Shown: one piece after another, positions 34,397-44,038 of the stretch
How the letters are laid out: each line of letters begins with the position of its first letter
Position numbering within the stretch: position 1 is the first letter of the stretch
NCBI RefSeq assembly: GCF_025149945.1
Contig: NZ_JALXVH010000021.1
Coordinates: forward strand, 1-46,676
Reading direction: 5' to 3'
From: Kocuria sp. p3-SID1428
GTDB taxonomy: Bacteria > Actinomycetota > Actinomycetes > Actinomycetales > Micrococcaceae
Length of the DNA stretch: 46,676 nt
The notes under the pieces: model-generated
Told to the model about the DNA's origin: nothing
Database searches by the model: none
The model's input: the letters and a program-made list of their open reading frames with translations, nothing else
Position numbers and translations under genes: made by a program

Positions 34397-34906
34397 TCAG
34401 GCCGTGACGAAGTACGCGATCGCGCAGATCACGAAGACCGCCGAGGCCGCCAGAGCGCATCCCAGCTCGATCACGATCCCGAGGCCCATGGCCTTGAGCG
34501 CGATCCAGCTGGATTCCAGGGCGGAGCTCAGATCGCGCTGCCGGTGGGTCTCCGAGGCCAGCAGGCCCACCGCGAAGCCGAGGAACAGGCCCACGACCGG
34601 GATCACGAACAGGCCGATGACTGCGCCCACCACGCCGTAGAGCACCGAGCTGTTGGGGATCTGCCGCTGCTTGAGCCGTGCACCGGTCAGCGCCATCGAC
34701 GCCGACATGCCGGCCAGCGCCAGCGTGACGCCCAGGGCCAGGGCCACCCAGCCTTCCGGCGAGCGCACCACGACCGCCCAGATCACCAGGCCGATCACGA
34801 CCGTGATCGATCCGGGCAGGACCGGCACCACAATGCCGATGCAGCCGATGGCCAGCAGGAGGACGGCGACGACGGTCGCGATGATCTCGGGAAGCATGCC
34901 GCCCAT
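34397..34906 (-). CDS. DUF456 family membrane protein
   Basis: A 169-residue membrane protein matching the DUF456 pattern: two glycine-rich hydrophobic hairpins with IGCIGIVVPVLPGSITVVIG near the N-terminus and YGVVGAVIGLFVIPVVGLFLG in the middle (seen as GVVGAVIGLF and PVVGLFLGF). A C-terminal hydrophobic stretch runs to the end (ELGCALAASAVFVICAIAYF). About five to six segments are predicted. Two ATG codons, 34906 and 34897, are possible and neither has a strong ribosome binding site. The family is widespread in actinobacteria and has no established function. It converges with moeA2 and diverges from the transglycosylase gene at 35052. Confidence 0.82.
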   Translation of the reverse strand: MGGMLPEIIATVVAVLLLAIGCIGIVVPVLPGSITVVIGLVIWAVVVRSPEGWVALALGVTLALAGMSASMALTGARLKQRQIPNSSVLYGVVGAVIGLFVIPVVGLFLGFAVGLLASETHRQRDLSSALESSWIALKAMGLGIVIELGCALAASAVFVICAIAYFVTA

Positions 34907-35038
34907 TGTGCCCGCCCGGTCCCGTCGGGAGGCGCTGTGCACAGGCGCGGCCGATGACCGGCTCCAGCGCGGGCACCGCCGAGCGCCGATGTCTGGCGTG
35001 TCCATGACCGGGCATGTTCGCTGCTGGGCGGTGTGGCC

Positions 35039-35044
35039 TAGGCT
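35039..35044 (+). promoter_or_regulatory. -10 hexamer of the transglycosylase gene, leaderless geometry
   Basis: TAGGCT begins 13 bases before the ATG at 35052, so transcription would start at 35051 or 35052. There is no Shine-Dalgarno sequence; the -35 region is weak. Confidence 0.42.
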
Positions 35045-35051
35045 CGAGTCG

Positions 35052-35765
35052 ATGCCGTCTCCCGACAAGCGCACCTCCGCCAAGAGCCCACGCCGCTCAT
35101 CCCCCGCGCCCCGGCGCAAGGCGCCGCCGCGTCCGCAGCCGCGCGAGGGCAGCCGGGCGGCAGGCGGGTCGGCACCGGGCCGCTCCAGCGCAAGCCGCTC
35201 GAGCAGAGCCCGCTCGAATGCGGTGCTGCGCGCCTGGCCGGTCTGGGGCGCGCTCGTGCTGCTGGTGATCGGAACTGCCGGCGCGATCATGCACAACAGC
35301 GACCCGCAGTGCTCGGACCACGGCGGGACCATCCCCCGGCAGTGGGCCGACGATGTCGCACGCTCCGCCGAGGTCTCCGGGCTGCCGCCCGAGCTGCTGG
35401 CCGCTCAGCTGGATGTGGAGAGCCGCTGGGATCCGGAGGCCGAGAGCCCCGTGGGCGCGCAGGGGCTGGCGCAGTTCATGCCCGAGACCTGGGAGATCTA
35501 CGGCGAGGGGGAGCCCACGGATCCCGAGGCCTCGATCCGCGCCCAGGGCCGCTATCTGCGCGATCTGCGCGAGATGGTCGCCGAGCTCGACCCCGCGGAC
35601 GAGCAGGAGGAGATCGAGCTGGTGCTGGCCTCCTACAACGCCGGGCCCACCGTGGTGCTCGATGCCGGCGGCATCCCCGAGTACCGGGAGACGCAGCGCT
35701 ACGTCGAGCAGATCACGCAGCTGTCCGAGACCCGCTACGCCGGAGTCTGCTCGGACGACTCCTGA
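35052..35765 (+). CDS. Membrane-anchored lytic transglycosylase (SLT fold)
   Basis: A 237-residue protein for peptidoglycan cleavage. A basic, Ser/Pro-rich cytoplasmic stretch of about 58 residues leads into one transmembrane segment (WPVWGALVLLVIGTAGAIM, about 62-80). An extracytoplasmic SLT domain follows at about 95-230. The catalytic Glu lies in LLAAQLDVESRWDPEAES, followed by GAQGLAQFMPETWEIYG and LASYNAGPTVVLD, the standard transglycosylase motifs. Two cysteines (QCSDHG and the C-terminal GVCSDDS) could form a disulfide. The gene stands alone and is followed by a hairpin shared with the glutamate dehydrogenase gene. Family is secure; its role in growth or recycling is inference. Confidence 0.88.
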   Translation: MPSPDKRTSAKSPRRSSPAPRRKAPPRPQPREGSRAAGGSAPGRSSASRSSRARSNAVLRAWPVWGALVLLVIGTAGAIMHNSDPQCSDHGGTIPRQWADDVARSAEVSGLPPELLAAQLDVESRWDPEAESPVGAQGLAQFMPETWEIYGEGEPTDPEASIRAQGRYLRDLREMVAELDPADEQEEIELVLASYNAGPTVVLDAGGIPEYRETQRYVEQITQLSETRYAGVCSDDS

Positions 35766-35802
35766 GCCGCACCTTCCCCGACGCCGTCCACCGCACACGA
35801 CA

Positions 35803-35839
35803 ACGGCGCCCGCCGCCTTCGAGAGGCAGCGGGCGCCGT
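35803..35839. terminator. Bidirectional hairpin between converging genes
   Basis: A 15-bp stem with one mismatch (ACGGCGCCCGCCGCC against GGCAGCGGGCGCCGT) and a seven-base loop lies between the transglycosylase and glutamate dehydrogenase stops. It could end both transcripts. Confidence 0.8.
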
Positions 35840-35864
35840 CGCGCTCAGGAGGCGGTCCCGGTGA

Positions 35865-38800
35865 TCAGCCGCTGATCAGCGAGCGCATGGAGCGCAGCGC
35901 CACCGACAGCGAGGCCATGTCCGTGGCCGCGTCACGGGTGGAACCGGATTCGATCTCCTCGAGGGTGCGGCCCACGCGCTCCAGGGACTGGCGGTTGTCC
36001 TCGACCCAGGCCTCGGTCTTCTGCTCGGCCGTCTCCCCCTGGGCGCTCAGGGCCTTGGCGGTCATGGCCGTGAGCGTGGCATAGGCGTCCTCGCGCATGG
36101 ACATCCGGGCCAGCACCTCCCAGCGGGAGGTCTGCGGCAGAGCCGAGATCCGGGTGAGCAGCGCCTGGAAGCCGAAGCGCTCGAACAGGGCGAAGTAGAG
36201 CCGCCCCACCACCTCGAGGTCCCGCTCGGAGGCCTCCGTGCGCGCCAGCTGCACGATGTCCAGCAGCGAGTAGGAGTCCAGCAGGCGCGACCACGAGCGG
36301 GCGAGGTCCTCGGGCACCTCGGCCTCGAGGGCCTGCTGGTAAAGGCGGTCCGCGTTCTGCGCGTCCTCGGCGCCCAGGAAGGTCAGGCCCTCGCGTCTGA
36401 CCTCGCCGATCTGGGCGAAGGACTCGACGATCTCCTCGACCGGCTGCTGCGAGAGCCCGCGGCTGATGAGCCACCGCACCGCGCGGTCCAGCAGGCGCCG
36501 GACGTCCTGGATCATCTGGATCCACTGCTCGGTCGGCACGTCAGCCGGCAGCTCGGCCAGCTGCTGCATCAGGGGATCGAGCTCGAAGATCTCCACGGCG
36601 GCCAGGAACGCGGTGGCCAGCTCGCCGGGCTCGCACGAGGTCTGCTCGAGCGCCCGGTAGGCGAAGGTCGACCCGCCCATGTTGATCATCTGGTTGGCCA
36701 CCAGGGTGCCCACGATCTCGCGGCGCAGCGGGTGCGTCTGCAGGTCCTCGCCGAAGCGCTCCCCCATGGCCTCCGGGAAGTAGCGCTGCACGACCTGCGC
36801 CGTCCAGGGGTCATCGGCCAGGTCCGAGCGGATCAGCTGGCCGGAGAGCTGGATCTTGGCGTAGGCGGTGAGCACCGACAGCTCCGGAGCGGTCAGGGGC
36901 TCGGCCACCTCGGCGTCCTGCGCGCGCTCCTCGAGCTGGGCGTCGGTGGGCAGGTACTCGATCGCTCGGTCCAGATCAGCGTGCTCCTCGAGCCAGTCCA
37001 TGAACCGCGCGTAGGTCAGCGTGTAGTCACCGGCCTTCCAGCGGTCGACGCTGAGGGTGATGTTCTGCGCCACGTTGGTGCGCAGCACCAGGGAGGCGAC
37101 CTCATCGGTCATGGACTCGATGAACCCGGCACGGTCCTGTTCGGCGAGCTCGCCGGCGGCGACCATGCGGTCCACGAGGATCTTGATGTTGACCTCGCGG
37201 TCGGAGGACTCCACCCCGCCGGAGTTGTCGATCGCGTCGGTGTTGACCAGCACGCCGTTCTGGGCGGCCTCGATGCGGCCGAGCTGGGTCGCGCCCAGGT
37301 TGCCGCCCTCGCCGATCACACGCACGCGGACGTCGGCCCCGTTGACGCGGATCGCGTCGTTGGCCTTGTCGCCCACGTCCGCGTTCGACTCCGACTCCGC
37401 CTTGAAGTAGGTGCCGATGCCGCCGTTGTAGAACAGGTCCACCGGGGCCTTGAGGATCGCGCGCATCAGCTCCGGCGGAGCCAGCTCCGTGGTGCCCTCG
37501 GGCAGGCCCAGGACCTCGCGGACCTGATCGGAGACCGGGATCGACTTCGACGTCCGCGAGTAGACGCCGCCGCCGTCCGAGATCACGGACTCGTCGTAGT
37601 CCTGCCACGACGAGCGCCCGAGCTCGAAGACCCGCTTGCGCTCGGCGAAGGAGGCCGCCGGGTCCGGATCCGGGTCCAGGAAGATGTCGCGGTGGTCGAA
37701 GGCCGCCACCAGCTTGATGTGCTCCGAGAGCAGCATCCCGTTGCCGAAGACGTCGCCGGACATGTCGCCCACGCCCACGACCGTGAAGTCCTGGGTCTGG
37801 GTGTCGTGGCCGAGCTCGAAGAAGTGGCGCTTGACCGACTCCCAGGCCCCGCGGGCGGTGATGCCCATGGCCTTGTGGTCGTAGCCCACCGAGCCGCCGG
37901 AGGCGAAGGCGTCGCCGAGCCAGAAGCCGCGCTCCTTGCTGATGCCGTTGGCGGTGTCGGAGAAGCGGGCGGTGCCCTTGTCTGCGGCGACCACCAGGTA
38001 GGAGTCGTCGCCGTCGCGGCGCACGACGGCCTGGGGCTCGACGGTGCGATCCTCGCCGTCGTCGCCGGGAACCAGGTTGTCCGTGACATCCAGCAGGGAG
38101 CCGATGAACTCCTTGTAGGCATCCTCACCGGCGGCGGCCCAGGCCTCGCGGTCCTGCGCGGGATCCGGCAGCTGCTTGGGGAAGAATCCGCCCTTGGCGC
38201 CGTCGGGGATGATCACGGAGTTCTTGACCATCTGCGCCTTGACCAGCCCGAGGACCTCGGTGCGGAAGTCCTCGCGGCGATCGGACCAGCGCAGCCCGCC
38301 GCGCGAGACGGGGCCGAAGCGCAGGTGCGTGCCCTCCACTCGCGGGGACCAGACCCAGATCTCGTGGCGCGGGCGCGGCAGCGGGGCCGCGGAGATGCGC
38401 CGCGGCTCGAGCTTCAGCGCGATCGCCGGGCGGTCCTCCTGATAGGCGTTCGTGCGGGCCGTGGCGGAGACGACCTCCACGAGAGTGCGCAGGAAGCGGT
38501 CGGCATCCAGCGAGGGCACCTCGTCCAGGGCGGCCTCGAGCTGCTCCAGGACCTTCTCGCGAGCGGCCTGGCGAGACTCGTCGTCGTCGAAGCGCTCGGG
38601 CTCGAACGACGTCTCGAACAGCTCGACGATCCCCCGGGTGACCTGCGGCTGGGCCAGCAGCGTGTCCGACATGAACTCGAAGGAGTGCGGGACCCGCAGC
38701 TGCAGCAGGTACTTCACGTAGGCGCGCAGCACGGCGATCGAGCGCCAGTGCATGCGCTCGGCCAGCACGAGCCGGTCCAGGGAGTCCGACTCCGAGCGCC

Positions 38801-40748
38801 CCGAGATCACCGCGCACAGGATCTCCTCGATGAGGTCCTCGGTGCGGGCATCGTCCGGGCCCACGGCGTCGACGCCGGCGGGCAGCTCGACGCCGAAGTC
38901 GTAGAGCTGGAACTCGCGGCCGTCGCCGGTGCGGATCTGATAGGGCTTCTGATCCAGCACGGTCAGCCCGAGGTTCTGCTCCATGGGCAGCATCTCGGTC
39001 AGGGTGAGGCTGCGGGTCAGGTAGACGTTGACCCGCGCCGGCTCGCCCTCGGCGGCCGGCGGGGCCACGCGCACCTCGGCGGGCAGGGCCTCGTCACGGC
39101 CCCACAGCATCTCGCAGCGGCGCAGGTCCTCGATGGCCTCGTCGATCTCGTAGTGGGCGCGGTAGTCCGCGGGGAACGCCTCCGCCCAGCGTTGCACGTA
39201 TTCCCGGGCGCGCTTGGAGTCGAAGAGCTCCTCGATCTCCATGGACAGCGCCTCGGGCCACGAGCGGGCGGCCTTGCGCACCTTCAGCTGCAGGTCCTCG
39301 TGATCCACCGGCGGCGGGGTGTCCTGCGGAAGGCGCAGCCGGAAGAACAGGCGGGCCAGCGAGGAGGTCGACAGGGAGACGTCGAAGTCGACGTCCACGG
39401 CACCGTAGGCCTCGGTGAGGATGTCCGAGATCCGCTGGCGGACCTCGGTGTTGTAGCGATCGCGCGGCAGGTAGACGACGGCCGAGACGAAGCGCCCGAA
39501 CAGGTCGGTGCGGGAGAACACGCGCGTCACACGGCGCTCGTCGAGCTCCAGCACGCCGCGGGCGGCCTGCACGGCCTCGTCCACGGACATGTGCAGCAGC
39601 TCGTCGCGCGGGTACTCCTCCAGCACGGACTGCAGGTCGCGGTCCGAATGGGAGTCGGGGCGGAAGCCGAAGGACTCGGCCACGGCCCGGACCTTGTCCC
39701 GCACCCATGGGGTGTTGCGGGCCGAGGTCGAGTACGCCTTGCGGGCGAACAGGCCCAGGATCAGGTACTCGCCGTCGACCTGGCCGTCGGCGTCGAAGCG
39801 GCGCACGCCGATGTAGTCGAGGTAGTCGTTGCGGTGCAGCTCCGAACGGGTGTTCGCCTTGGTCACGAACATGGCCTGGCGATCGCGCGCGTGCTCGGCG
39901 GCCTGCACGGTGAGCCGACGGGGGCGACCGGCCTTCTCCTGGGGCTCGGTCAGGATGCCCAGGCCGCTGCCCTTCACGGAGGACAGGTAGAGGCCCTCGT
40001 CGTCCTCGGAGAGGTCGTACTCCTTGACGCCCATGAGCACGAAGCGGCCGTCGAGCAGCCAGCTCAGGAACTCCTGGGCCGGCTCGACGTCGTCGAGCTG
40101 CGAGCGCATGGGGCTCAGGGAGTCGTTGACGGTGTCGACCCAGCGGACCATGTCGTCGTGATCCGCATCGATCTGCGCGACCGTGCTCAGCGCGGGACGC
40201 AGGGCCTCGATGAGCTCCTGGGCTCTGTCCTCGTCCAGGTGCTCCACCAGCTCGACCTGGATCCAGGACTCGGCGGCCGAGGTCTCGCCGAGCCCGCCCA
40301 CGACCGGGATGGCCTGGGTGTCGCCGCTGGAGATGGCGCGGATGTCCTCGAGCTCATCGACGCTGCGCAGCTGACCGTCGTCGTCGCGGGTGGCCCGCAG
40401 GATCGGGTGCACGACCAGGCGCGCACCACCCCAGTCGCCGGCGATCCGGGCGTTGAGGGTGGAGACCAGGTAGGGGACGTCGTCGGCGACGATCAGCACG
40501 ACGGTGCGCGATTCCTCGTCCACGGTGGTGATCAGGGTCTCGCCGCGCTCACGGCGCTGAGCGAGCTCGCGGTGGCGCTGCGCGCGGGCCACGAGCACGT
40601 CCTCGCCGCGCCTGTCGAGGTCCTGCGCCGGAGCGCCGGCGTAGTAGGTCTGCACCCACGCCTCTGAGCCGAGCTGCGGATGCTCCCGGCCTCCTGTGCC
40701 CTGCTGGTCTGCTGTCGAGAGGTCGGGACGGTCCTGGGACTCTGCCAC
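35865..40748 (-). CDS. gdh: NAD-specific glutamate dehydrogenase, large type
   Basis: The approximately 180-kDa class of glutamate dehydrogenase, 1627 residues, oxidising glutamate to 2-oxoglutarate with NAD; it mainly serves glutamate catabolism. An N-terminal half with ACT-like regulatory regions precedes the catalytic core, which starts near residue 810: RFGPVSRGGLRWSDRREDF, then the substrate lysine region IPDGAKGGFFPKQ (about 854), VGVGDMSGDVFGNGML, DLFYNGGIGTYFK, and the dinucleotide-binding VIGEGGNLGATQLGR. A helical C-terminal domain of about 400 residues follows. The start is GTG at 40748, with AAGGTG about ten bases upstream. It is monocistronic and divergent from the glycerophosphodiesterase gene. 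No frameshift is visible over nearly 5 kb. Confidence 0.96.
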   Translation of the reverse strand: MAESQDRPDLSTADQQGTGGREHPQLGSEAWVQTYYAGAPAQDLDRRGEDVLVARAQRHRELAQRRERGETLITTVDEESRTVVLIVADDVPYLVSTLNARIAGDWGGARLVVHPILRATRDDDGQLRSVDELEDIRAISSGDTQAIPVVGGLGETSAAESWIQVELVEHLDEDRAQELIEALRPALSTVAQIDADHDDMVRWVDTVNDSLSPMRSQLDDVEPAQEFLSWLLDGRFVLMGVKEYDLSEDDEGLYLSSVKGSGLGILTEPQEKAGRPRRLTVQAAEHARDRQAMFVTKANTRSELHRNDYLDYIGVRRFDADGQVDGEYLILGLFARKAYSTSARNTPWVRDKVRAVAESFGFRPDSHSDRDLQSVLEEYPRDELLHMSVDEAVQAARGVLELDERRVTRVFSRTDLFGRFVSAVVYLPRDRYNTEVRQRISDILTEAYGAVDVDFDVSLSTSSLARLFFRLRLPQDTPPPVDHEDLQLKVRKAARSWPEALSMEIEELFDSKRAREYVQRWAEAFPADYRAHYEIDEAIEDLRRCEMLWGRDEALPAEVRVAPPAAEGEPARVNVYLTRSLTLTEMLPMEQNLGLTVLDQKPYQIRTGDGREFQLYDFGVELPAGVDAVGPDDARTEDLIEEILCAVISGRSESDSLDRLVLAERMHWRSIAVLRAYVKYLLQLRVPHSFEFMSDTLLAQPQVTRGIVELFETSFEPERFDDDESRQAAREKVLEQLEAALDEVPSLDADRFLRTLVEVVSATARTNAYQEDRPAIALKLEPRRISAAPLPRPRHEIWVWSPRVEGTHLRFGPVSRGGLRWSDRREDFRTEVLGLVKAQMVKNSVIIPDGAKGGFFPKQLPDPAQDREAWAAAGEDAYKEFIGSLLDVTDNLVPGDDGEDRTVEPQAVVRRDGDDSYLVVAADKGTARFSDTANGISKERGFWLGDAFASGGSVGYDHKAMGITARGAWESVKRHFFELGHDTQTQDFTVVGVGDMSGDVFGNGMLLSEHIKLVAAFDHRDIFLDPDPDPAASFAERKRVFELGRSSWQDYDESVISDGGGVYSRTSKSIPVSDQVREVLGLPEGTTELAPPELMRAILKAPVDLFYNGGIGTYFKAESESNADVGDKANDAIRVNGADVRVRVIGEGGNLGATQLGRIEAAQNGVLVNTDAIDNSGGVESSDREVNIKILVDRMVAAGELAEQDRAGFIESMTDEVASLVLRTNVAQNITLSVDRWKAGDYTLTYARFMDWLEEHADLDRAIEYLPTDAQLEERAQDAEVAEPLTAPELSVLTAYAKIQLSGQLIRSDLADDPWTAQVVQRYFPEAMGERFGEDLQTHPLRREIVGTLVANQMINMGGSTFAYRALEQTSCEPGELATAFLAAVEIFELDPLMQQLAELPADVPTEQWIQMIQDVRRLLDRAVRWLISRGLSQQPVEEIVESFAQIGEVRREGLTFLGAEDAQNADRLYQQALEAEVPEDLARSWSRLLDSYSLLDIVQLARTEASERDLEVVGRLYFALFERFGFQALLTRISALPQTSRWEVLARMSMREDAYATLTAMTAKALSAQGETAEQKTEAWVEDNRQSLERVGRTLEEIESGSTRDAATDMASLSVALRSMRSLISG

Positions 40749-41182
40749 TGGGGGATCACACCTTTGTGAAGTCGTGAGCTGGTCATCCGCTTCTGGCGGC
40801 CGATCCGGCCACTGTAGCCCGCACGATCACAGGCGGAACAGGGGCACGGCGAGGCATCTGTCCGCATGACCAGACGGCCATGGCCTCCTGGCGTCTTCCG
40901 TGATCGCCGCGCGCTCGGCCTCCGACCCCGACGACGGCCCCAACGCACAGGTTCCCACAGTATCCCCGCTGGTCAGAGCATCTTCCATGCATCTGAGGCA
41001 GTTCACGCGCAGGCCATCCGATGGACCCCCGCACCTCGCTCGGGCGCCACCGGAAGCTCAAGGGCGGTTCCTAGTGTCGCCGGTGTCTGCCCGGGCCGCA
41101 TCGGGCCTGCCGTCGATTGACCGCAGACGGATGCGCACTGCCCGGCACGCATCCTTCACCGTCCCATGGAAAGGCCCCTCCC
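40749..41182. other. Divergent intergenic region, no gene seen
   Basis: A 434-base gap between the glutamate dehydrogenase and glycerophosphodiesterase starts. On the minus strand TACAGT near 40815 could be a -10 for the dehydrogenase gene. On the plus strand TTGACC (41117-41122) resembles a -35 but has no -10 at the right distance. Open frames here are short, lack ribosome binding sites and match nothing I know. I see no RNA gene or repeat. Confidence 0.5.
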
Positions 41183-42286
41183 ATGCCCATGAACACCTCG
41201 CTGCGCACCGTCGCGCTCGGAGCCGTCCTGGTCCTGGCCGCATCGTCCGCCCCGGCCGCCGTCGCCGCCCCTGCCCCCGTGAACACTGCGAGCGCCTCGC
41301 AGGCCGAGGACTTCGATCTGCAGTCCCACCGCGGCGGGCGCGCCGAGTGGACCGAGTCCTCCCTGACCGCCTTCTCCCGCTCGCTCGAGCTCGGCGTCAC
41401 GACCCTCGAGCTGGACACCCACCTCACCGAGGACGACGTCGTCATGGTGTGGCACGACGACACCATCCAGGCCGAGAAGTGCCAGGACACCGGCCCGGCG
41501 ACCCCCAACGATCCGGACTACCCCTACGTGGGCGACCGGTTCCGCGAGCTGACCTACGCGCAGATCCAGACCCTGGACTGCGGCTACCAGCAGCTGCCCG
41601 GCTACCCGGTGCAGGACAACATCGAGGGCAATCGCATCGCGACCCTCGAGGAGGTCTTCGCCCTGGCGGTCCAGCACGGCGCCGAGGACGGGATCCGCTG
41701 GAACATCGAGACCAAGGTCGAGGATCCCACCGACGCCCCGGAGCGCGCGGCCCTGGTGGCCGGCGTCATGGCCACGATCCAGGAGCACGGCTGGCCCGAA
41801 CGCACCACGCTGCAGTCCTTCGACTGGGCCGCCCTGGACCAGGTCCGCGAGATCGATCCCGAGATGACCCTGGTGGCGCTGGCCGAGGCCGAGAACCCGG
41901 TGGACGCCGGGATGGACCCGCAGGATGCGGCCGAGCGCGGCTACGACGTCTGGTCGCCGCGGCACACCCTGCTCACCGAGCAGAACATCGCCGAGGCGCA
42001 CGAGCTCGGCCTGACCGTGACCCCGTGGACCGTCAACAACCGTGTGGACATGGAGCGGCTCATCGACTGGGGCGTGGACGGGCTGATCACGGACTACCCC
42101 TCGACCCTGCGCGACGTCATGGCCGATCGCGACTGGGCGCTGCCGCAGGCCTACCCGCTGGTCGAGCAGCCCGAGTTCGGCAAGGGCGCGCAGACCCGCG
42201 CCGAGCGCGAGCACACCGGCGCCGCCCGTTCGGTCGAGGACGTGCGCGAGCGCTCTGCCGAGGCCCGCACCCGCTACACCCGCTGA
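41183..42286 (+). CDS. Secreted glycerophosphodiester phosphodiesterase
   Basis: Hydrolyses deacylated phospholipids to glycerol 3-phosphate and an alcohol, here outside the membrane. The 367-residue precursor begins with a clear Sec signal peptide (MNTSLRTVALGAVLVLAASS, cleavage likely after PAAVAAPA at about 33). The GDPD TIM barrel follows with SHRGGRAEWTESSLTAF (catalytic His, substrate Glu), LELDTHLTEDDVVMVWHDD (metal Glu and Asp, second catalytic His), IRWNIETKVED, and the terminal VDGLITDYPSTLRDV. The ATG at 41183 has AAAGG eight bases upstream; an ATG six bases later is also possible. The last 45 residues are charged and beyond the barrel. Probably used for phosphate or glycerol scavenging. 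Confidence 0.92.
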   Translation: MPMNTSLRTVALGAVLVLAASSAPAAVAAPAPVNTASASQAEDFDLQSHRGGRAEWTESSLTAFSRSLELGVTTLELDTHLTEDDVVMVWHDDTIQAEKCQDTGPATPNDPDYPYVGDRFRELTYAQIQTLDCGYQQLPGYPVQDNIEGNRIATLEEVFALAVQHGAEDGIRWNIETKVEDPTDAPERAALVAGVMATIQEHGWPERTTLQSFDWAALDQVREIDPEMTLVALAEAENPVDAGMDPQDAAERGYDVWSPRHTLLTEQNIAEAHELGLTVTPWTVNNRVDMERLIDWGVDGLITDYPSTLRDVMADRDWALPQAYPLVEQPEFGKGAQTRAEREHTGAARSVEDVRERSAEARTRYTR

Positions 42287-42330
42287 TCGACTCCGCAGCG
42301 CCGGCCGGCTCCGCCGCCGCGGACGTCCGG

Positions 42331-42380
42331 GCACGACGACGCCGGCCCTTCCTGCGCGGGGAGGGCCGGCGTCGTCGTGC
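42331..42380. terminator. Bidirectional terminator between converging genes
   Basis: A perfect 19-bp stem (42331-42349 with 42362-42380), extendable to about 22 bp with a T-G pair, and a loop of six to twelve bases. It lies between the stops at 42286 and 42399 and should end both transcripts. Confidence 0.92.
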
Positions 42381-42398
42381 TGTGAGAGCCGCAGAGGC

Positions 42399-42920
42399 TC
42401 AGCCGATCCACTCCTGCTGGATCTGCAGGACCTGGGTGTTGATGATCCGGGGGTGCGTGCTGCCGGACCAGTGGTTCAGCGCGATGCGGATCAGGGAGCC
42501 GTGGCTGACCATGAGGACGTCGCGGCCGGGGTTCTCGGCGGCGATCTCCTGCACAGCCCGCAGCGCCCTGGCCGCGAGCTCGTCCTCCGGCTCGGCGGGG
42601 ATCATCAGCTCGGCGTACTTCTGGGCGGTGAGGTTCTCGTTGTGCTTGCCCTCCGTGGAGCCGAACGACCGTTCGATCAGGTCGTCGCAGACTCCGCCGA
42701 GCTCGGCGCCCAGGGCCTGCGCCACGATCCGCCCGGTCTCCCGGGCGCGGGACAGCGGCGAGGTGACCACCAGATCCCAGCTCTCGCCCTCGTCGATCAT
42801 GCGCTGGGCCGCATCGCGGGCCTGCTGGCGCCCGGTGTCATTGAGCGGGATGTCCGTGCGCCCCTGGAAGCGCATGGCACGGTTCCAGTCGGTCTCGCCG
42901 TGGCGCATGAACGCGAGCAT
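42399..42920 (-). CDS. Histidine phosphatase family protein
   Basis: Phosphoglycerate-mutase-like phosphatase, 173 residues. The catalytic RHG motif is FMRHGETDWN at residue 5 onward (His7 would carry the phosphate). The second His is in VLMVSHGSLIRIAL at about 143, and the acid/base Glu in DLIERSFGSTEG. Length and the SPLSRARETG block fit the broad GpmB/CobC-like group. The substrate cannot be told: alpha-ribazole phosphate, phosphoglycerate or others are all possible. AGGAG is five bases before the ATG. It converges with the glycerophosphodiesterase gene across a strong terminator and diverges from the aldo/keto reductase gene. Confidence 0.9.
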   Translation of the reverse strand: MLAFMRHGETDWNRAMRFQGRTDIPLNDTGRQQARDAAQRMIDEGESWDLVVTSPLSRARETGRIVAQALGAELGGVCDDLIERSFGSTEGKHNENLTAQKYAELMIPAEPEDELAARALRAVQEIAAENPGRDVLMVSHGSLIRIALNHWSGSTHPRIINTQVLQIQQEWIG

Positions 42921-43015
42921 GAGCTCTCCTGACCGGCCCCGGGCGGGACCTCGACGCTGTGTGCTGGGGGTGCGGCGGACTCGCCTGCTCGGGCCGGTCC
43001 GACCAGACTGGGGCC

Positions 43016-44038
43016 ATGAGCGATTCCAGCACCAGTGTCCCCCAGCCCTCGGACACCCGCGATGACCCGGGCCTCACTCGGCTGATCTACGGCGCCATGC
43101 CGCTGGGCGGGTCATGGGATGCCGAGGACCCCCTGAGCGACGAGCAGACGGAGATCAGCTGCGCCGCGCTCGATGCCGCGGAGGAGGCCGGGTACCGCGA
43201 TCTCGACCTGGCCGACATCTACTCCGCCGGGAAGTCCGAGACGGTCGTGGGGCACTGGCTCGCGCAGGACCCGAGCCGCCGTCAGCGCATGCGCGTGCAG
43301 ACCAAGGCGGGCATCCGGATCCCAGGCGCCACCGCCGACGGAAGCGCCCCCATGCACTACCGGCTCGAGACCGCCACCGTGCGCGGCTCGCTCGAGGACT
43401 CGCTGACCCGCCTGGGGATGGAGTCCGTGGAGCGGTTCTTCATCCACCGCTGGGACCCCTTGGCGGATCTCGACGAGCTCGGGGCCGCGCTGGATGCGAT
43501 CGTCGACGAGGGGCTGGCCCGCCGCGTGGCGGTGTCGAACATGCCGTGGGATCACCTGCAGCTGCTCCAGCAGGCGATGACCAGCCCGCTGTCGGCCGCC
43601 CAGGTCCAGCTGAGCCTGGATCACCGCGACCTGATCGAGGCTCAGATCCTGTGGAACCACCCCGAGGGCCGCACCACGGTCCAGGACGGGACGTTCCTGG
43701 AGCGCTGCGCCCGCGCCGGCATCGAGGTCCAGGCCTGGGGATCGATGGCCCAGGGGATCTTCACCGGGGCGCCCGCCCCGAGCTCGACCGACGAGGTCCG
43801 CAATCTGGAGCCCACCATCGAGCTCGTGCGGCAGCTGGCCCGGGAGCTGGAGTGCTCCCGCGAGGCGGTCGTGCTGGCCTGGCTGATGCGCCTGCCGCAG
43901 CGGATCCGCCCAGTGATCGGCACCACCAGCCCCGAGCGCATCCGCGCCTGCGCGCAGGCCGATGTGGCCGCCGCGAATATGACGCACGAGCAGTGGTACC
44001 GCCTCTGGAACACCGCTCGCGGCCACGACGTGCCATAG
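43016..44038 (+). CDS. Aldo/keto reductase family oxidoreductase
   Basis: NADPH-dependent TIM-barrel oxidoreductase of 340 residues. The tetrad is visible as Asp and Tyr in DLADIYSAGKSE, Lys in VQTKAGIR, and His in FFIHRWDPLADL. The N-terminal LIYGAMPLGG and the C-terminal IRPVIGTTSPERIRAC (cofactor-binding region) are typical of the YdhF-like branch, which also has DLIEAQILWNH and QAWGSMAQG. The physiological substrate is unknown. The ATG at 43016 lacks a ribosome binding site, and CAGACT starts exactly 12 bases upstream, so the message may be leaderless, though that hexamer is weak. The gene is on its own. Confidence 0.9.
   Translation: MSDSSTSVPQPSDTRDDPGLTRLIYGAMPLGGSWDAEDPLSDEQTEISCAALDAAEEAGYRDLDLADIYSAGKSETVVGHWLAQDPSRRQRMRVQTKAGIRIPGATADGSAPMHYRLETATVRGSLEDSLTRLGMESVERFFIHRWDPLADLDELGAALDAIVDEGLARRVAVSNMPWDHLQLLQQAMTSPLSAAQVQLSLDHRDLIEAQILWNHPEGRTTVQDGTFLERCARAGIEVQAWGSMAQGIFTGAPAPSSTDEVRNLEPTIELVRQLARELECSREAVVLAWLMRLPQRIRPVIGTTSPERIRACAQADVAAANMTHEQWYRLWNTARGHDVP

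Noticed and set aside
36732..40667. A 1311-codon open frame on the plus strand opposite glutamate dehydrogenase
   Set aside because: It mirrors the codon pattern of the real gene in very GC-rich DNA, is full of His/Gln/Gly-rich low complexity, and matches no family.
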